In this document: positions 1-8,414 of the stretch, in pieces | Position numbering within the stretch: the first letter of the stretch is position 1 | How the letters are laid out: the number at the start of each line of letters is the position of its first letter | Source: Paraburkholderia sp. BL21I4N1 | Lineage (GTDB): Bacteria > Pseudomonadota > Gammaproteobacteria > Burkholderiales > Burkholderiaceae | Reading direction: 5' to 3' | NCBI RefSeq assembly: GCF_002973525.1 | Contig: NZ_PVEN01000003.1 | Location: 558,001-622,000 of the forward strand | Length of the DNA stretch: 64,000 nt | Notes under the pieces: model-generated | Database searches by the model: none | Seen by the model: the letters and a program-made list of their open reading frames with translations, nothing else | Told to the model about the DNA's origin: nothing | Position numbers and translations under genes: made by a program

Positions 1-44
1 CTGCGGCGTCGCCAATTGTTGACAAGCTGTCTACGGAGACTAGT

Positions 45-1592
45 TTGATTCTGAATCGACCGTCCATTATCTGGCGGGCGATCGCTTTCGTGGCGGTTGT
101 CTGTTTGTCCCTTGTCGCGCTCGATGGTTGGCGGAGCTGGAATGCGCGGTCAGTCCAATTGGGCGAAATGGACGTCGCGACCTCGAATCTCTCGCGGGGC
201 ATGGCTCAGCAGGCCGACGACACCTTCAAGGAAGCAGACACGGCGTTGTTGGGCATCGTCGAGCGCGTGGAGCACGACGGTACCGGCCCGGCCGCTCTTC
301 AACGACTGCACGACATTCTGGTAATGCGCCGGCAGGAGCTTCCTCAACTCGCCGGTCTGTTCGTCTACGACGAAAACGGCGTCTGGATCGTCAATTCGAC
401 GTCGACGCCACTCGATCGATTCAATAACGCCGACCGCGAATATTTTATCTTTCATCAACATTCCACTGATATGGGTCCGCACATCGGCGTCCCGGTCGTC
501 AGTCGATCGAGTGGCAAGTGGGTCATTCCCGTTTCAAGAAGAATCAATAAGCCGGACGGCCGTTTCGGCGGCGTCGTGTTGGCCACCGTCGATATTGATT
601 TCTTCAAGACGTTCTACGACAGTCTTCAGATCGGCAACGCCGGGGCCGTTGCCCTCGTATTGAATAGCGGCGAAATGCTCATTCGCCGCCCGTTCGATGT
701 AAAACTGATTGGCAAGAGCATGCGTGGAACCGCGCTATACAGTTCCTACGCGACGCAGGGCCCGGTCGGGACGGCTTTCATCAAGTCGGCGCAGGACGGC
801 ATCACGCGGCTCAACAGTTTTCGTGGTCTTCAGCACTATCCGGTCTTTGTGGCCGCGGCCTTATCCAAGGACGAGATTTTGCATGAATGGTGGCGTGACA
901 CGCTTTGGCATTCCGCGGGCGTGTTGTGTCTTGTCTTCGTGGTGGGACTGTTCGGTTGGCACCTGATTCGGCAGATCGAACTGCGAACCCAGGCCGAAGC
1001 GGAGCTGACCAGGACACACGCTTCCCTCGAAAAGCTGAATCAGACGCTTGAGCGACTCGCGATGCAGGACGGCCTGACGGGGCTGGCGAACCGCCGCCAG
1101 TTCGATGTCTCGTTACACAACGAATTCAGCCGCGCCACACGTCATGCGAGCGCGTTGGCGCTGATCATGATGGATGTCGATTGCTTCAAGCAATACAACG
1201 ACATCTACGGACATGCAGCCGGCGACGAATGTCTGCGAACCATCAGTCGCGTCATCCGGGATCTGACGGCCCGACGTCCTGGCGATCTTGCCGCCCGCTA
1301 TGGCGGAGAAGAGATCGCGGTGCTTCTGCCTAACACGGACGTGGCGCATGCCGTCGCGATCGCGGACAAAATCCGCGGCGCTATTCGTGATCTGGAAATC
1401 GAACATGCGGGCGGCCCCGCTGGTTTTGTCACGATCAGCGCAGGAGTCGCCGCCCGAGTCCCGACTCGGGGCGCGAGTGAGCCTACCGAGCTGATCCTCG
1501 TCGCGGACAAGGCGTTGTATGAAGCAAAGACGAGCGGGCGCAATCGGGTACTCGCCGCCAAGGGGATGCCAAGCCCAGCCGCGAGCGATTAG
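45..1592 (+). CDS. Membrane sensor diguanylate cyclase (dCACHE-GGDEF)
   Basis: Makes cyclic di-GMP from two GTP at the inner membrane in response to a periplasmic signal. A TTG start is chosen because a GGAG box (35-38) sits six bases upstream and the next residues lead straight into a membrane segment (about residues 10-28). A periplasmic dCACHE-type domain follows (about 40-285), then a second membrane segment (about 290-308), a short coiled coil (about 318-340) and the GGDEF domain (from DGLTGLANRR near 342). The active-site motif is GGEEI near residue 420, a functional variant of GGDEF. RPGD just upstream matches an RxxD inhibitory site, so product inhibition is likely. The sensor resembles that of the GGDEF-EAL protein at 19736-22102. 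The ligand is unknown. Confidence 0.9.
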   Translation: MILNRPSIIWRAIAFVAVVCLSLVALDGWRSWNARSVQLGEMDVATSNLSRGMAQQADDTFKEADTALLGIVERVEHDGTGPAALQRLHDILVMRRQELPQLAGLFVYDENGVWIVNSTSTPLDRFNNADREYFIFHQHSTDMGPHIGVPVVSRSSGKWVIPVSRRINKPDGRFGGVVLATVDIDFFKTFYDSLQIGNAGAVALVLNSGEMLIRRPFDVKLIGKSMRGTALYSSYATQGPVGTAFIKSAQDGITRLNSFRGLQHYPVFVAAALSKDEILHEWWRDTLWHSAGVLCLVFVVGLFGWHLIRQIELRTQAEAELTRTHASLEKLNQTLERLAMQDGLTGLANRRQFDVSLHNEFSRATRHASALALIMMDVDCFKQYNDIYGHAAGDECLRTISRVIRDLTARRPGDLAARYGGEEIAVLLPNTDVAHAVAIADKIRGAIRDLEIEHAGGPAGFVTISAGVAARVPTRGASEPTELILVADKALYEAKTSGRNRVLAAKGMPSPAASD

Positions 1593-1604
1593 CTAGCGCC
1601 GGAC

Positions 1605-1829
1605 TCAATGCTGCCCCGCGTTCATTAACGTCCAAAGCTGCCGCGCCGGCTTGCCCATCAGCACGCGGCCCATCACGCCACTGCATCGTGCGCATGTGTA
1701 TTTCTCCGCCGCGCGCTGACCTTCCTGCCAGTCGACCCCGTCGAGCAGCAACTCGTCGTGCGGATCGGCGAGCGACGGCTGGCCGTGCAGGTTGGCGCAT
1801 GCGGCGCAGGGTTGAATCCAAAGTTCCAT
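1605..1829 (-). CDS. Small CxxC-pair protein, probably zinc-binding
   Basis: A 74-residue protein of unknown function. Two CxxC pairs (CAAC near residue 9 and CARC near 45) make a zinc ribbon likely. The frame stays open 23 codons further upstream, but the ATG at 1829 is preferred because it begins MELWIQPCAAC, directly before the first cysteine pair. It lies tail-to-tail with the diguanylate cyclase (12 bases apart) and head-to-head with the TonB receptor operon, whose promoter is in the 177-base gap. The family was not recognised. Confidence 0.6.
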   Translation of the reverse strand: MELWIQPCAACANLHGQPSLADPHDELLLDGVDWQEGQRAAEKYTCARCSGVMGRVLMGKPARQLWTLMNAGQH

Positions 1830-1933
1830 CTGGTTCGTCTCGATCGAGGTATTGCGGATCGTAGCGCGGCTGACGGCGCCTTCGCTCGACCCGCTCAATT
1901 TTTATGCTATTTCAACTATTTGCACCAGAGCTC

Positions 1934-1962
1934 TTACGAGAACTCGCGCACCCCGCTATATT
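1934..1962 (+). promoter_or_regulatory. Candidate promoter of the TonB receptor operon
   Basis: A -10 hexamer TATATT (1957-1962; five of six consensus bases) stands 17 bases after a weak -35, TTACGA (1934-1939). The -10 lies inside the left arm of the palindrome at 1954-1977, so a protein bound there would block RNA polymerase. Inferred from sequence only. Confidence 0.4.
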
Positions 1963-1989
1963 TCGCCGAATATTGCGAACCGCAATATT
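1954..1989. promoter_or_regulatory. ModE-like operator: two overlapping palindromes
   Basis: CGCTATATT (1954-1962), six bases, then AATATTGCG (1969-1977) form an imperfect palindrome with eight of nine positions matched. AATATTGCG (1969-1977), AAC, then CGCAATATT (1981-1989) form a perfect 9-base inverted repeat. The shared arm means two dimers could compete or stack. The first palindrome matches the known shape of ModE molybdate-repressor sites (CGnTATAT half-sites about six bases apart). It lies 18-53 bases ahead of the receptor start codon, and the second gene of the operon is a molybdate-type binding protein. The palindromes are seen directly; the ModE assignment is inference. Confidence 0.6.
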
Positions 1990-2006
1990 TCGTAACGGCA
2001 ATTTTA

Positions 2007-4136
2007 ATGACATCACCTTCCCGCTGTACCCTAAGCATGCTTGCCGTCTTGTCCGCAGGCGGCGTGGCGACCGTCCCGGCCTACGCGCAGGATTCCGACG
2101 CTCAACTGACCCCGATCGTCGTCACCGGCATCAAGCCCACCCTTTACCCTTCGTATCAGGTCGATCAGGCGGTAGTCGGGCCGCTGGGCAAGAAAAACCT
2201 GCTCGACACGCCGTATTCGATCAACGTCATCCCCAGGTCGCTGGCTGAGAATCAGCAACTGCGCAGCGTGCAGGAGGCGTTCGGCTTCATCGCCTCGGTG
2301 CAGGGGCTGAATATCCGCCCGCAAACACGGGGCATGCAGGCCGGCGTGGTGCAGAACACGCGCATCGACGGCATGAACATCGCCGCGACGACCGATTACC
2401 CGATCGAGCAGTTCGAGAGCATCCAGGTGCTGAACGGTCTCGCCGGGGCGCTCTACGGACCGGCCAGCCCGGCCGGCACGTTCAACTACGTGCTCAAGCG
2501 GCCGACCGACCAACCGCTGCGCGAATTCACGTTCGGCTACGAGTCGAACGCGTTGTTCACCGAGCGCGCGGATCTCAGCGGGCACTTCGGCAACGACGAT
2601 CGTTTCGGCTACCGGCTCAACCTGCTCAACCAGAATGGCGAGGGTTATGTCTCAGGCAGCCGCCTGCGCCGTGACCTGGCAAGCCTCGCTTTCGATATCC
2701 GGTTCACGCCGGATACCCGGCTCGAAACCAACTTCAGCACGTACCACTACCTGGACACCGGCTTCCCCGGGACGTTCGCGTTGGCGAAGAACGTGTTGTT
2801 GCCCGCCGCGCCGAACCCGTCGACGCTCGGCTATGGCCAGTCATGGGCCGGTGACGACAACGTCACGAATATGATGAGCGCCACGCTGAAGCACGACTTC
2901 AATGCGGACTGGCACTTGAGCGCCGGCGTGCAGCGCGAGACGAGCGACCGCGCTTCGACGGTGCCGACGCTCACGCTCACCAACAACAAGGGCGCTTATA
3001 CCGAAACGACGGCGACGACCACGTACAGCCTCGACCAGGTGATCAGCAATACGATCGCGTTGAACGGGCACGTCGTGCTCGCCGGGTTGACCCACGACGT
3101 GTTCGTCTCCACCACGGGCTTTTACTGGAATCGGTATACGCCTTATCAAACCGGTGCCATCACGCTCGGCACCGGCAACCTCGGCAATCCGGCGAGTTTC
3201 GCCCAGCCGGCGTTGCCTGACTTCTCGCATCGCTACCGTTCCGTCAGCACGTTCCAGCAAGCGATCAACGTCGGCGACACGATCGGTTTCAACCGACACT
3301 GGTCGATGCTGCTGGCGGCCAGTCAAAGCTGGATCCACGCCGAGAACTACAACGCCAAAGGGGCGATCACGAGCAAATACACCGCCGACGGCGTCAGTCC
3401 GACCGTTAGCCTGATGTACAAGCCACAGGACAACATGACCGCGTACCTCACGTATGCGGACAGCCTGCAGCAAGGCGATATCGCGCCGTCGGGCACGCTG
3501 AACGCGGGCAATTCCCTCGCGCCGTACCGAAGCAAGGAATGGGAGCTCGGCTACAAGGTCGACGTTGCGGGCGCGACGCTCGGCGCCGCGCTGTATCGTA
3601 TCGAACGGCCCTACGCGCTGGTGGAATCGAACAATGTTTTCGCCGAAGGAGGCCAGCAGGTCAACCGTGGGATCGAACTGACCGCAACGGGCGCCGTGAC
3701 CCGCGATCTCAACATCTATACCGGACTTTCGCTGCTGGATCCGCGTCTGCACAACACCGGAGTCGCCGCTACCAACGGCACGCAGATTCTCGGCCTGTCG
3801 CGCGTGGTGTTCGACGCGCTGGTGGATTACTCGGTGCCCACGGTGGCCGGCCTCGGCTTTAACGTCGACATGAACTATGCGAGCCGCCGCGCGGCCAACT
3901 ATTCGAACAGTGACTACGTCGACGGTTACACGATCTTCAATCTCGGCGCGCGGTACCGCACGAAAATCGCCGCCAAAGCCGTGACGCTGCGGATCGGTGT
4001 CGACAACGTCGCCAACCGGCACTACTGGGCCAACATCACGCCGGCCGGCCAGAGCGGTTACACCGGCAGCGACAGCGGCACCGCCACACTCGGCGCCCCG
4101 CGCACCGTTCGCGCATCCATCCAGTTCGACCTTTAA
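2007..4136 (+). CDS. TonB-dependent outer-membrane receptor
   Basis: Outer-membrane beta-barrel that imports a metal chelate or other scarce ligand using TonB energy. The 709-residue length is usual for siderophore-type receptors. It has a signal peptide (about 1-27, ending AYA), a TonB-box-like stretch (TPIVVTG, about 34-40), a plug domain (about 45-165, with RGMQAGVVQNTRIDGM and the GALYGPASPAGTFNYV signature) and a barrel ending in a C-terminal hydrophobic residue (FDL). The ATG at 2007 is chosen because it gives a proper signal peptide; the frame is open further upstream but there it is only the shadow of the opposite-strand gene. Two bases separate it from the downstream binding protein, so they form an operon. 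The ligand is probably a molybdate or tungstate complex, judging from the partner and operator; a ferric siderophore is the alternative. Confidence 0.88.
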   Translation: MTSPSRCTLSMLAVLSAGGVATVPAYAQDSDAQLTPIVVTGIKPTLYPSYQVDQAVVGPLGKKNLLDTPYSINVIPRSLAENQQLRSVQEAFGFIASVQGLNIRPQTRGMQAGVVQNTRIDGMNIAATTDYPIEQFESIQVLNGLAGALYGPASPAGTFNYVLKRPTDQPLREFTFGYESNALFTERADLSGHFGNDDRFGYRLNLLNQNGEGYVSGSRLRRDLASLAFDIRFTPDTRLETNFSTYHYLDTGFPGTFALAKNVLLPAAPNPSTLGYGQSWAGDDNVTNMMSATLKHDFNADWHLSAGVQRETSDRASTVPTLTLTNNKGAYTETTATTTYSLDQVISNTIALNGHVVLAGLTHDVFVSTTGFYWNRYTPYQTGAITLGTGNLGNPASFAQPALPDFSHRYRSVSTFQQAINVGDTIGFNRHWSMLLAASQSWIHAENYNAKGAITSKYTADGVSPTVSLMYKPQDNMTAYLTYADSLQQGDIAPSGTLNAGNSLAPYRSKEWELGYKVDVAGATLGAALYRIERPYALVESNNVFAEGGQQVNRGIELTATGAVTRDLNIYTGLSLLDPRLHNTGVAATNGTQILGLSRVVFDALVDYSVPTVAGLGFNVDMNYASRRAANYSNSDYVDGYTIFNLGARYRTKIAAKAVTLRIGVDNVANRHYWANITPAGQSGYTGSDSGTATLGAPRTVRASIQFDL

Positions 4137-4138
4137 AC

Positions 4139-4981
4139 ATGAAAAAAACGCAATCCCTTCTGCTCAGCACGCTGCTGCCATCCGTTCTGACCATGCACGC
4201 GTGCCTTGCCTCGGCGCAGCAGGCATCCGCGGCGCAGGCTATCACGATCTATACGGCCGGCAGCATGAGCGGCGCGCTCGGCGCCATCACGCGTCAATAC
4301 ACGAGCGAGACGGGGCAGGCGATCGAACTCGTCAGCGGGCCGGCCGGCATGCTCCTCGACAAGATAGAGCACTTGGCCAAGGCGGACATTTTCGTTTCCG
4401 CGAACATGGCGCATCCGCAACGACTGACGGCGGAAGGCAACGCGGCGCCCACCGTGGTCTTCGCGAGAAACCGGCTGTGCGTGGAGGCGCGTCCGGACGT
4501 CGGACTGACGACCGGCAACCTGCTCGACAAGTTGCTCGATCCGAACGTCAAGATCGGCACGTCGACGCCGAAGTCGGATCCGGGCGGCGACTACGCGTGG
4601 GCGCTGTTTGCCAAAGCCGGCACCGTGCGCCCGGGCGCGACCCAAACGCTCGAAGCGAAGGCGCAGCAGTTGGTGGGCGGCGCCGTCGCCCCGCAAGTGC
4701 CGGCCGGTCAGAATCCGGTCAAATACTTCATGACGACGCGACGTATCGACGTGTTCATCGGCTATTGCAGCTCGCATGAGCCGACGCCCGATACGACGCT
4801 GACGCAGGTCGAACTGCCGACGGAGCTAGCCATTGCCGCCGACTATGGCATGACCGTTATCGAGTCGCGGCAGAACGCCGCCACGCGCGATGCTGCCTAT
4901 CGGCTTGCGCTGTATCTGATGAGTCCCGCCGCGCAGGACGTGTTGACGCGCTATGGCTTCACGCCCGTCGCGCGCGAGTAA
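4139..4981 (+). CDS. Periplasmic molybdate-type (ModA-like) binding protein
   Basis: A 280-residue exported solute-binding protein. A signal peptide covers about residues 1-33. The mature protein starts with ITIYTAGSMSGAL and continues with ADIFVSANMAH, both equivalent to the oxyanion-binding strand-loop elements of ModA-type proteins (family level). It starts two bases after the receptor gene, so it is translated from the same message. No ModB permease or ModC ATPase gene is nearby, so it must pass its ligand to a transporter encoded elsewhere or act only as a receptor-side carrier. Specificity (molybdate, tungstate or another oxyanion) cannot be read from sequence. Confidence 0.8.
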   Translation: MKKTQSLLLSTLLPSVLTMHACLASAQQASAAQAITIYTAGSMSGALGAITRQYTSETGQAIELVSGPAGMLLDKIEHLAKADIFVSANMAHPQRLTAEGNAAPTVVFARNRLCVEARPDVGLTTGNLLDKLLDPNVKIGTSTPKSDPGGDYAWALFAKAGTVRPGATQTLEAKAQQLVGGAVAPQVPAGQNPVKYFMTTRRIDVFIGYCSSHEPTPDTTLTQVELPTELAIAADYGMTVIESRQNAATRDAAYRLALYLMSPAAQDVLTRYGFTPVARE

Positions 4982-5094
4982 GGAGGAGGGGCGCGGCGCC
5001 TGGCGCGGATAGGTTCGATGAGTGTGGTGAGAGCGCGATTGTCCGAATGTCCTCGAGCAACGGGGACGTAAGCGCGGTATCGGCCGATAGCAGA

Positions 5095-6351
5095 TCAATT
5101 CGCCAATCCAGCCTGACGCCGCTGCAGGAAGCGGCGGACCGCCGGGTCGCGTTCGAGGCCGATCGCCATGTCGTAGGCATCGCGCGCTTCGCGATGCGCG
5201 CCGGTTCGCGCCAGCAGTTCCGCGCGCGCCGCCCAGTACGGTTGATATTGCGCGAGCCGTGCGTCGGCGGCCACCTGCTGCATCGTGATCAGGCCGGCGT
5301 GCGCGCCTTGCAGTTCCGCGACGGCGAGCGCCCGGTTGATCGCGACCACCGGTGAGCCGGTGAGCCGCGCGAGCGCCTCGTAAAGCTGCACCATTGCGGC
5401 CCAGTCGGCCTGTCCGGTACGGCGCCGATGAACATGCGCCGACTGCAGCGCCCCTTCGAGCTGGTATCGCCCGATCGAACCCAGCGCGCTTGCATGCTGT
5501 AGGAGCGCTTCGGCCTCGTCGATCATTGGCCCGTCCCAGAGCGCCGGATCCTGCTCGGCCAGTGGTACGTATTCCCCGTCTTCGCTGCGCCGCGCGCGAC
5601 GTCTTGCCTGCGCATGCAGCATGAAGGCAAGCAGTCCCAGCGCTTCCGCTTCCCGCGGCAGCAGTCCGGCCACGAGCCGCGCCAGAAATAGGGCTTCGTG
5701 AGTGAGGTCGCGGCGGGCGACGTCGGTGCCGCCCGGATCTGTCCAGCCCTCCGTGAAGGCCGCATAGATGGCGTCCAGCACGCTGTCGAGCCGGCCGGCA
5801 AGTTCCTCGCGCTCGGGGACGCTGAACGGAATGCCCGCCTCGCGAATCTTGTTTTTGGCTCGCACGAGACGCTTGCCCATGGCGGCCGGCGACATGAGAA
5901 ACGCCGATGCGATCATCTTCGCATCGAGCCCGAGGACTACTTGCAGCATCAGCGGTGCGCGGATGGCCGCCTCGATTGCCGGATGCGTGCAGGCGAACAT
6001 CAGCGGGAGACGATCGTCGGGGATGCCGACTTCCGCCGCGCCGTCGTCGAACTCCGGGCCGAGGAGCAGCAATTGCACGGCAGCCGCCTCGCCGGTGCGG
6101 CGGCGCCTGGCGAGATCGATCATCTTGCGGTGCGCGACGGTGAGAAGCCACGCTTCCGGATTCGACGGACAACCGTTGTGCGGCCAGGTGGCCAGCGCCG
6201 ACGCAAATGCTTCCGATAGCGCGTCTTCGGCCGTTGCCACGTCCCGCGTACGCGCTGCGAGAAAGGCGACGAGTTTGCCGAAGCTGCGGCGCGCGACAGC
6301 GTCGGCGGTGTCGCGCGCGTTCATGTTGTCGTCTTTGTCAGGCAAGTTCAT
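5095..6351 (-). CDS. ECF sigma factor of the ECF42 type with C-terminal TPR-like extension
   Basis: A 418-residue RNA polymerase sigma factor. Region 2 is at about residues 22-88 (AEDALSEAF, then WLLTVAHRKMIDLARRRR), region 4 at about 125-180 (MSPAAMGKRLVRAKNKIR), and a helical extension of over 200 residues follows. This architecture defines ECF42 factors, in which the extension is known to be needed for activity instead of a classical anti-sigma factor. It lies 39 bases downstream of a DGPF/YciI gene, the constant partner of this group. The ATG at 6351 has a GAGGT box eight bases upstream. Target promoters cannot be identified here. Confidence 0.88.
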   Translation of the reverse strand: MNLPDKDDNMNARDTADAVARRSFGKLVAFLAARTRDVATAEDALSEAFASALATWPHNGCPSNPEAWLLTVAHRKMIDLARRRRTGEAAAVQLLLLGPEFDDGAAEVGIPDDRLPLMFACTHPAIEAAIRAPLMLQVVLGLDAKMIASAFLMSPAAMGKRLVRAKNKIREAGIPFSVPEREELAGRLDSVLDAIYAAFTEGWTDPGGTDVARRDLTHEALFLARLVAGLLPREAEALGLLAFMLHAQARRRARRSEDGEYVPLAEQDPALWDGPMIDEAEALLQHASALGSIGRYQLEGALQSAHVHRRRTGQADWAAMVQLYEALARLTGSPVVAINRALAVAELQGAHAGLITMQQVAADARLAQYQPYWAARAELLARTGAHREARDAYDMAIGLERDPAVRRFLQRRQAGLAN

Positions 6352-6390
6352 GCGTTTAGACCTCGCCTGAGACGCGTTTCATTGCTCAGC

Positions 6391-6744
6391 TCAGCCTGCC
6401 GCGTGCCAAAGCGGCCGCACCTCGACCACGCCGTGACTCGCGGTCGGGCAGCGCGACGCCCACGAGAGGGCGGCGTCGAGATTGGGCACGTCGATGAGGT
6501 AGTAGCCGCCCAGTTGCTCTTTCGACTCCACGTAGGGGCCGTCGAGCACCTGCGACTTGCCGTCCGCGATACGGACGGTCGTTGCCGTCGCTGTGGGCTG
6601 CAGACGGCCACCGGCCACAAGCGCGCCTGCTTTCTTCAATGCCTCTGTGTATGCGGCATAAGCCGCCACGCCCTGTTCCTGTTCGGTCTTCGTCAGGCTG
6701 TTCCAGCCGCCTTCATTCGCATAGAGCATCAGCATGTATTGCAT
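6391..6744 (-). CDS. YciI/DGPF-domain protein, partner of the ECF42 sigma factor
   Basis: A 117-residue cytoplasmic protein with the YCII fold. The signature DGPYVESKEQLGGYYLI (about residues 68-84) is the DGPF motif. It is the first gene of a two-gene operon with the ECF42 sigma factor. Proteins of this family are frequent targets or partners of ECF42 factors; their biochemical role is not established. Confidence 0.88.
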   Translation of the reverse strand: MQYMLMLYANEGGWNSLTKTEQEQGVAAYAAYTEALKKAGALVAGGRLQPTATATTVRIADGKSQVLDGPYVESKEQLGGYYLIDVPNLDAALSWASRCPTASHGVVEVRPLWHAAG

Positions 6745-6900
6745 CGTGAATCTCCGTCATGGGTTGGGTTGTCGGCGGGCAATTTGCTCCACCTGACCAA
6801 TGACGCTCGAACCTTTGCGATTTGGACATTTTTATTTGGTGATGTCTCTGGCGGTACCCCCAGGAGCGTCTTGGCTGGGGTGGGTAGTGTGAACAATAGT

Positions 6901-6972
6901 GGCAATAAAAAGCCCCGCAGCGCAAGGCGTACGGGGCTTTCCTAGGTGGAACTTGGGTGAGGCTGGGACGTT
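6901..6972. repeat. Left copy of a ~72-bp direct repeat (tRNA-Arg 3' flank)
   Basis: This segment matches 9461-9531 at roughly 60 or more of 72 positions. Both copies hold the same hairpin (AAAGCCCCG ... CGGGGCTTT), then CTTGGGTGA and GCTGGGACG. The right copy is the terminator region immediately 3' of tRNA-Arg on the minus strand. The left copy has no tRNA sequence beside it. Confidence 0.75.
6907..6942 (-). terminator. Terminator-like hairpin in the left repeat copy
   Basis: A nine-pair outer stem, AAAGCCCCG with CGGGGCTTT, is followed on the minus strand by a T-run (CTTTTTATT). On this strand it would stop leftward transcription from the islet before the DGPF/sigma operon. Confidence 0.6.
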
Positions 6973-7172
6973 GATGAGAGGGCGGATCGGTTCGAAACGC
7001 GGCACTGTAACCACTCTGTCGGCTGCGACAGCGATTGATGGTGTACCGCTTGGAGCCGTTGGCTCTCCGTTGCCCGGCACGGACCATCAGCCGCGCAGTA
7101 GGTGCTTCGTGCATACGCCGTGCCCGATCGGCGACCCTTAGTCCGGCTGCTGATCGCAAATACAGCAAATCC

Positions 7173-7433
7173 CTACCCGTCATCAAGCGGGTCCCGGTCT
7201 CCCAGCGCGTCGTCAATCGCATGCTTCGCGCGCTCGATTGCCTCTCCCATCGCAGCCGGCCCAGTAAGCAATGACCGATAGTGCTCGGGTTCAGGCATCG
7301 TGGCCGTACCTCGAACATGCTCGCCGCTGATAGGCACCCGCTCGATGAGTAGCGTGACGTTGGATCCGCCCGTCGGGTCGTCGTGAGTTGTAACGACGAT
7401 TGAGAAACCGCGGTGCACCTGGCGTTCTTCCAT
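7173..7433 (-). CDS. Hypothetical small protein (86 aa)
   Basis: Family not recognised. The start is well supported: ATG at 7433 with GGGAGGA about five bases upstream. The protein is soluble and acidic with no membrane segment; the N-terminal half reads like beta-strands (GFSIVVTTHDD, NVTLLIERVP) and the C-terminal half like a helix (MGEAIERAKHAIDDAL). It is an orphan inside the repeat-bounded islet. Confidence 0.6.
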   Translation of the reverse strand: MEERQVHRGFSIVVTTHDDPTGGSNVTLLIERVPISGEHVRGTATMPEPEHYRSLLTGPAAMGEAIERAKHAIDDALGDRDPLDDG

Positions 7434-7676
7434 GCATCCTCCCGTTGCGGCAAGGCTGTGAGCGCGAACGTACGGACGTCGCGTGCCAATTGTCCGACAT
7501 TCTTTGTGTCGACGCTGTGAGCAAGTGGCGTGTGTCTCGAACGGGCGGCAACAATCATCGCCGCAACCCGTTTTTTATCGATTAGCGGGACGCCGCAAGT
7601 GATGCGAACGAACTACAAAAAACCACAATACGGGACCTGCCTCGGCGATACGATTGCCATATCGAGGTAATGCAAA

Positions 7677-7886
7677 ATGACCATCATTAACGACTTCCAG
7701 TCTCAGGCCCGTCTCTTCGGCATGCTCCCGGTTCTGCTCGCACTAGGCGCCTGGTATTTTGCGCGCGGTGACCGTCTCAAGCGCGCGGTAAGCGTCAGGC
7801 TAGTGACGACCCGCCGCTCGCATGTTGAGGCCAGAGCCGAAGTCATCTATCTGGATGAGGAGCGCGCACGTCGCCAGCGATTCTGA
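7677..7886 (+). CDS. Small membrane-anchored hypothetical protein (69 aa)
   Basis: Not recognised. A hydrophobic segment (about residues 14-28, GMLPVLLALGAWYFA) is followed by a basic tail with many Arg residues, which suggests a single-pass inner-membrane protein with a cytoplasmic C-terminus. The start is supported by GAGG eight bases upstream (7665-7668). It stands alone in the islet. Confidence 0.55.
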   Translation: MTIINDFQSQARLFGMLPVLLALGAWYFARGDRLKRAVSVRLVTTRRSHVEARAEVIYLDEERARRQRF

Positions 7887-8414
7887 AGCGTCCTGGAAAC
7901 ATTCGCGACGCCTAGTTGCCGCGCAACTCGGTCCTGCAGGCCGGGCGATCGGTAGTCCAGGCGGCAGCCGTCAGTGAACAGTCTGGTAAGTGCGTCGGCA
8001 TCGAAGCCGTGGCGGCGTGGAGAGCCTTGTACGGCCTTCGCGATCCACGTGCGGGATACAGGCTTTCGGCCACCGACTTCGTTGTCCACGCGGGCGTCAA
8101 CACCGCTCGCATCGAGGATAGCCTTTAGCGGCGAATCGTATCAACGGACATGCCTACCGTTCGAGCCACGCTGTCGACCCTGCGGCTGCAAGTCAACAAT
8201 TCGGCAACCCGGAGCCGCTTCGTCGTAGATACTGCTGGGATGCGCTTCATGGCCTATACGCATTACTGGATGGCCTATTTTTGAACGAGGTGCGGCACAC
8301 AGGAACATGCGAAAACGGGCTGTTCTTTGCGTGGAGTCCACGCCCGTATCTGTTGACCACCGAGCTTCCCACTCAGCGGCTTAACGACTCTTGCACATCG
8401 TGAGAACTCAGGTC
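7887..8414. other. Gene-free stretch inside the islet
   Basis: About 530 bases without a convincing gene. Short open frames occur on both strands (for example the complement of 7847-8089), but they lack ribosome sites and recognisable motifs. It may be decayed accessory DNA; no transposase or integrase remnant could be identified with confidence. Confidence 0.5.

Larger units (their letters stand above)
6745..7172. other. Gene-free stretch holding the left copy of the tRNA-flank repeat
   Basis: No supportable gene. It contains the upstream region of the DGPF operon and the repeat at 6901-6972. An opposite-strand open frame running from 6713 to 7558 overlaps two better-supported genes and has no family features, so it is not called. 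Confidence 0.6.

Noticed and set aside
1758..2006. N-terminal extension of the TonB receptor frame
   Set aside because: It would place 83 extra residues before a normal signal peptide, and it lies opposite the small Cys-pair gene and over the operator.
6980..7000. T-loop-like GGTTCGAA next to the left repeat
   Set aside because: Checked as a possible tRNA fragment; the flanks do not fold into a T arm or acceptor stem.
6713..7558. Minus-strand frame of 281 codons across the left repeat
   Set aside because: It crosses the terminator hairpin and overlaps the better-supported gene at 7173-7433. No family signal.
7847..8340. Possible transposase remnant
   Set aside because: Short open frames on both strands hinted at a decayed element, but no DDE motif, terminal repeat or target duplication was seen.
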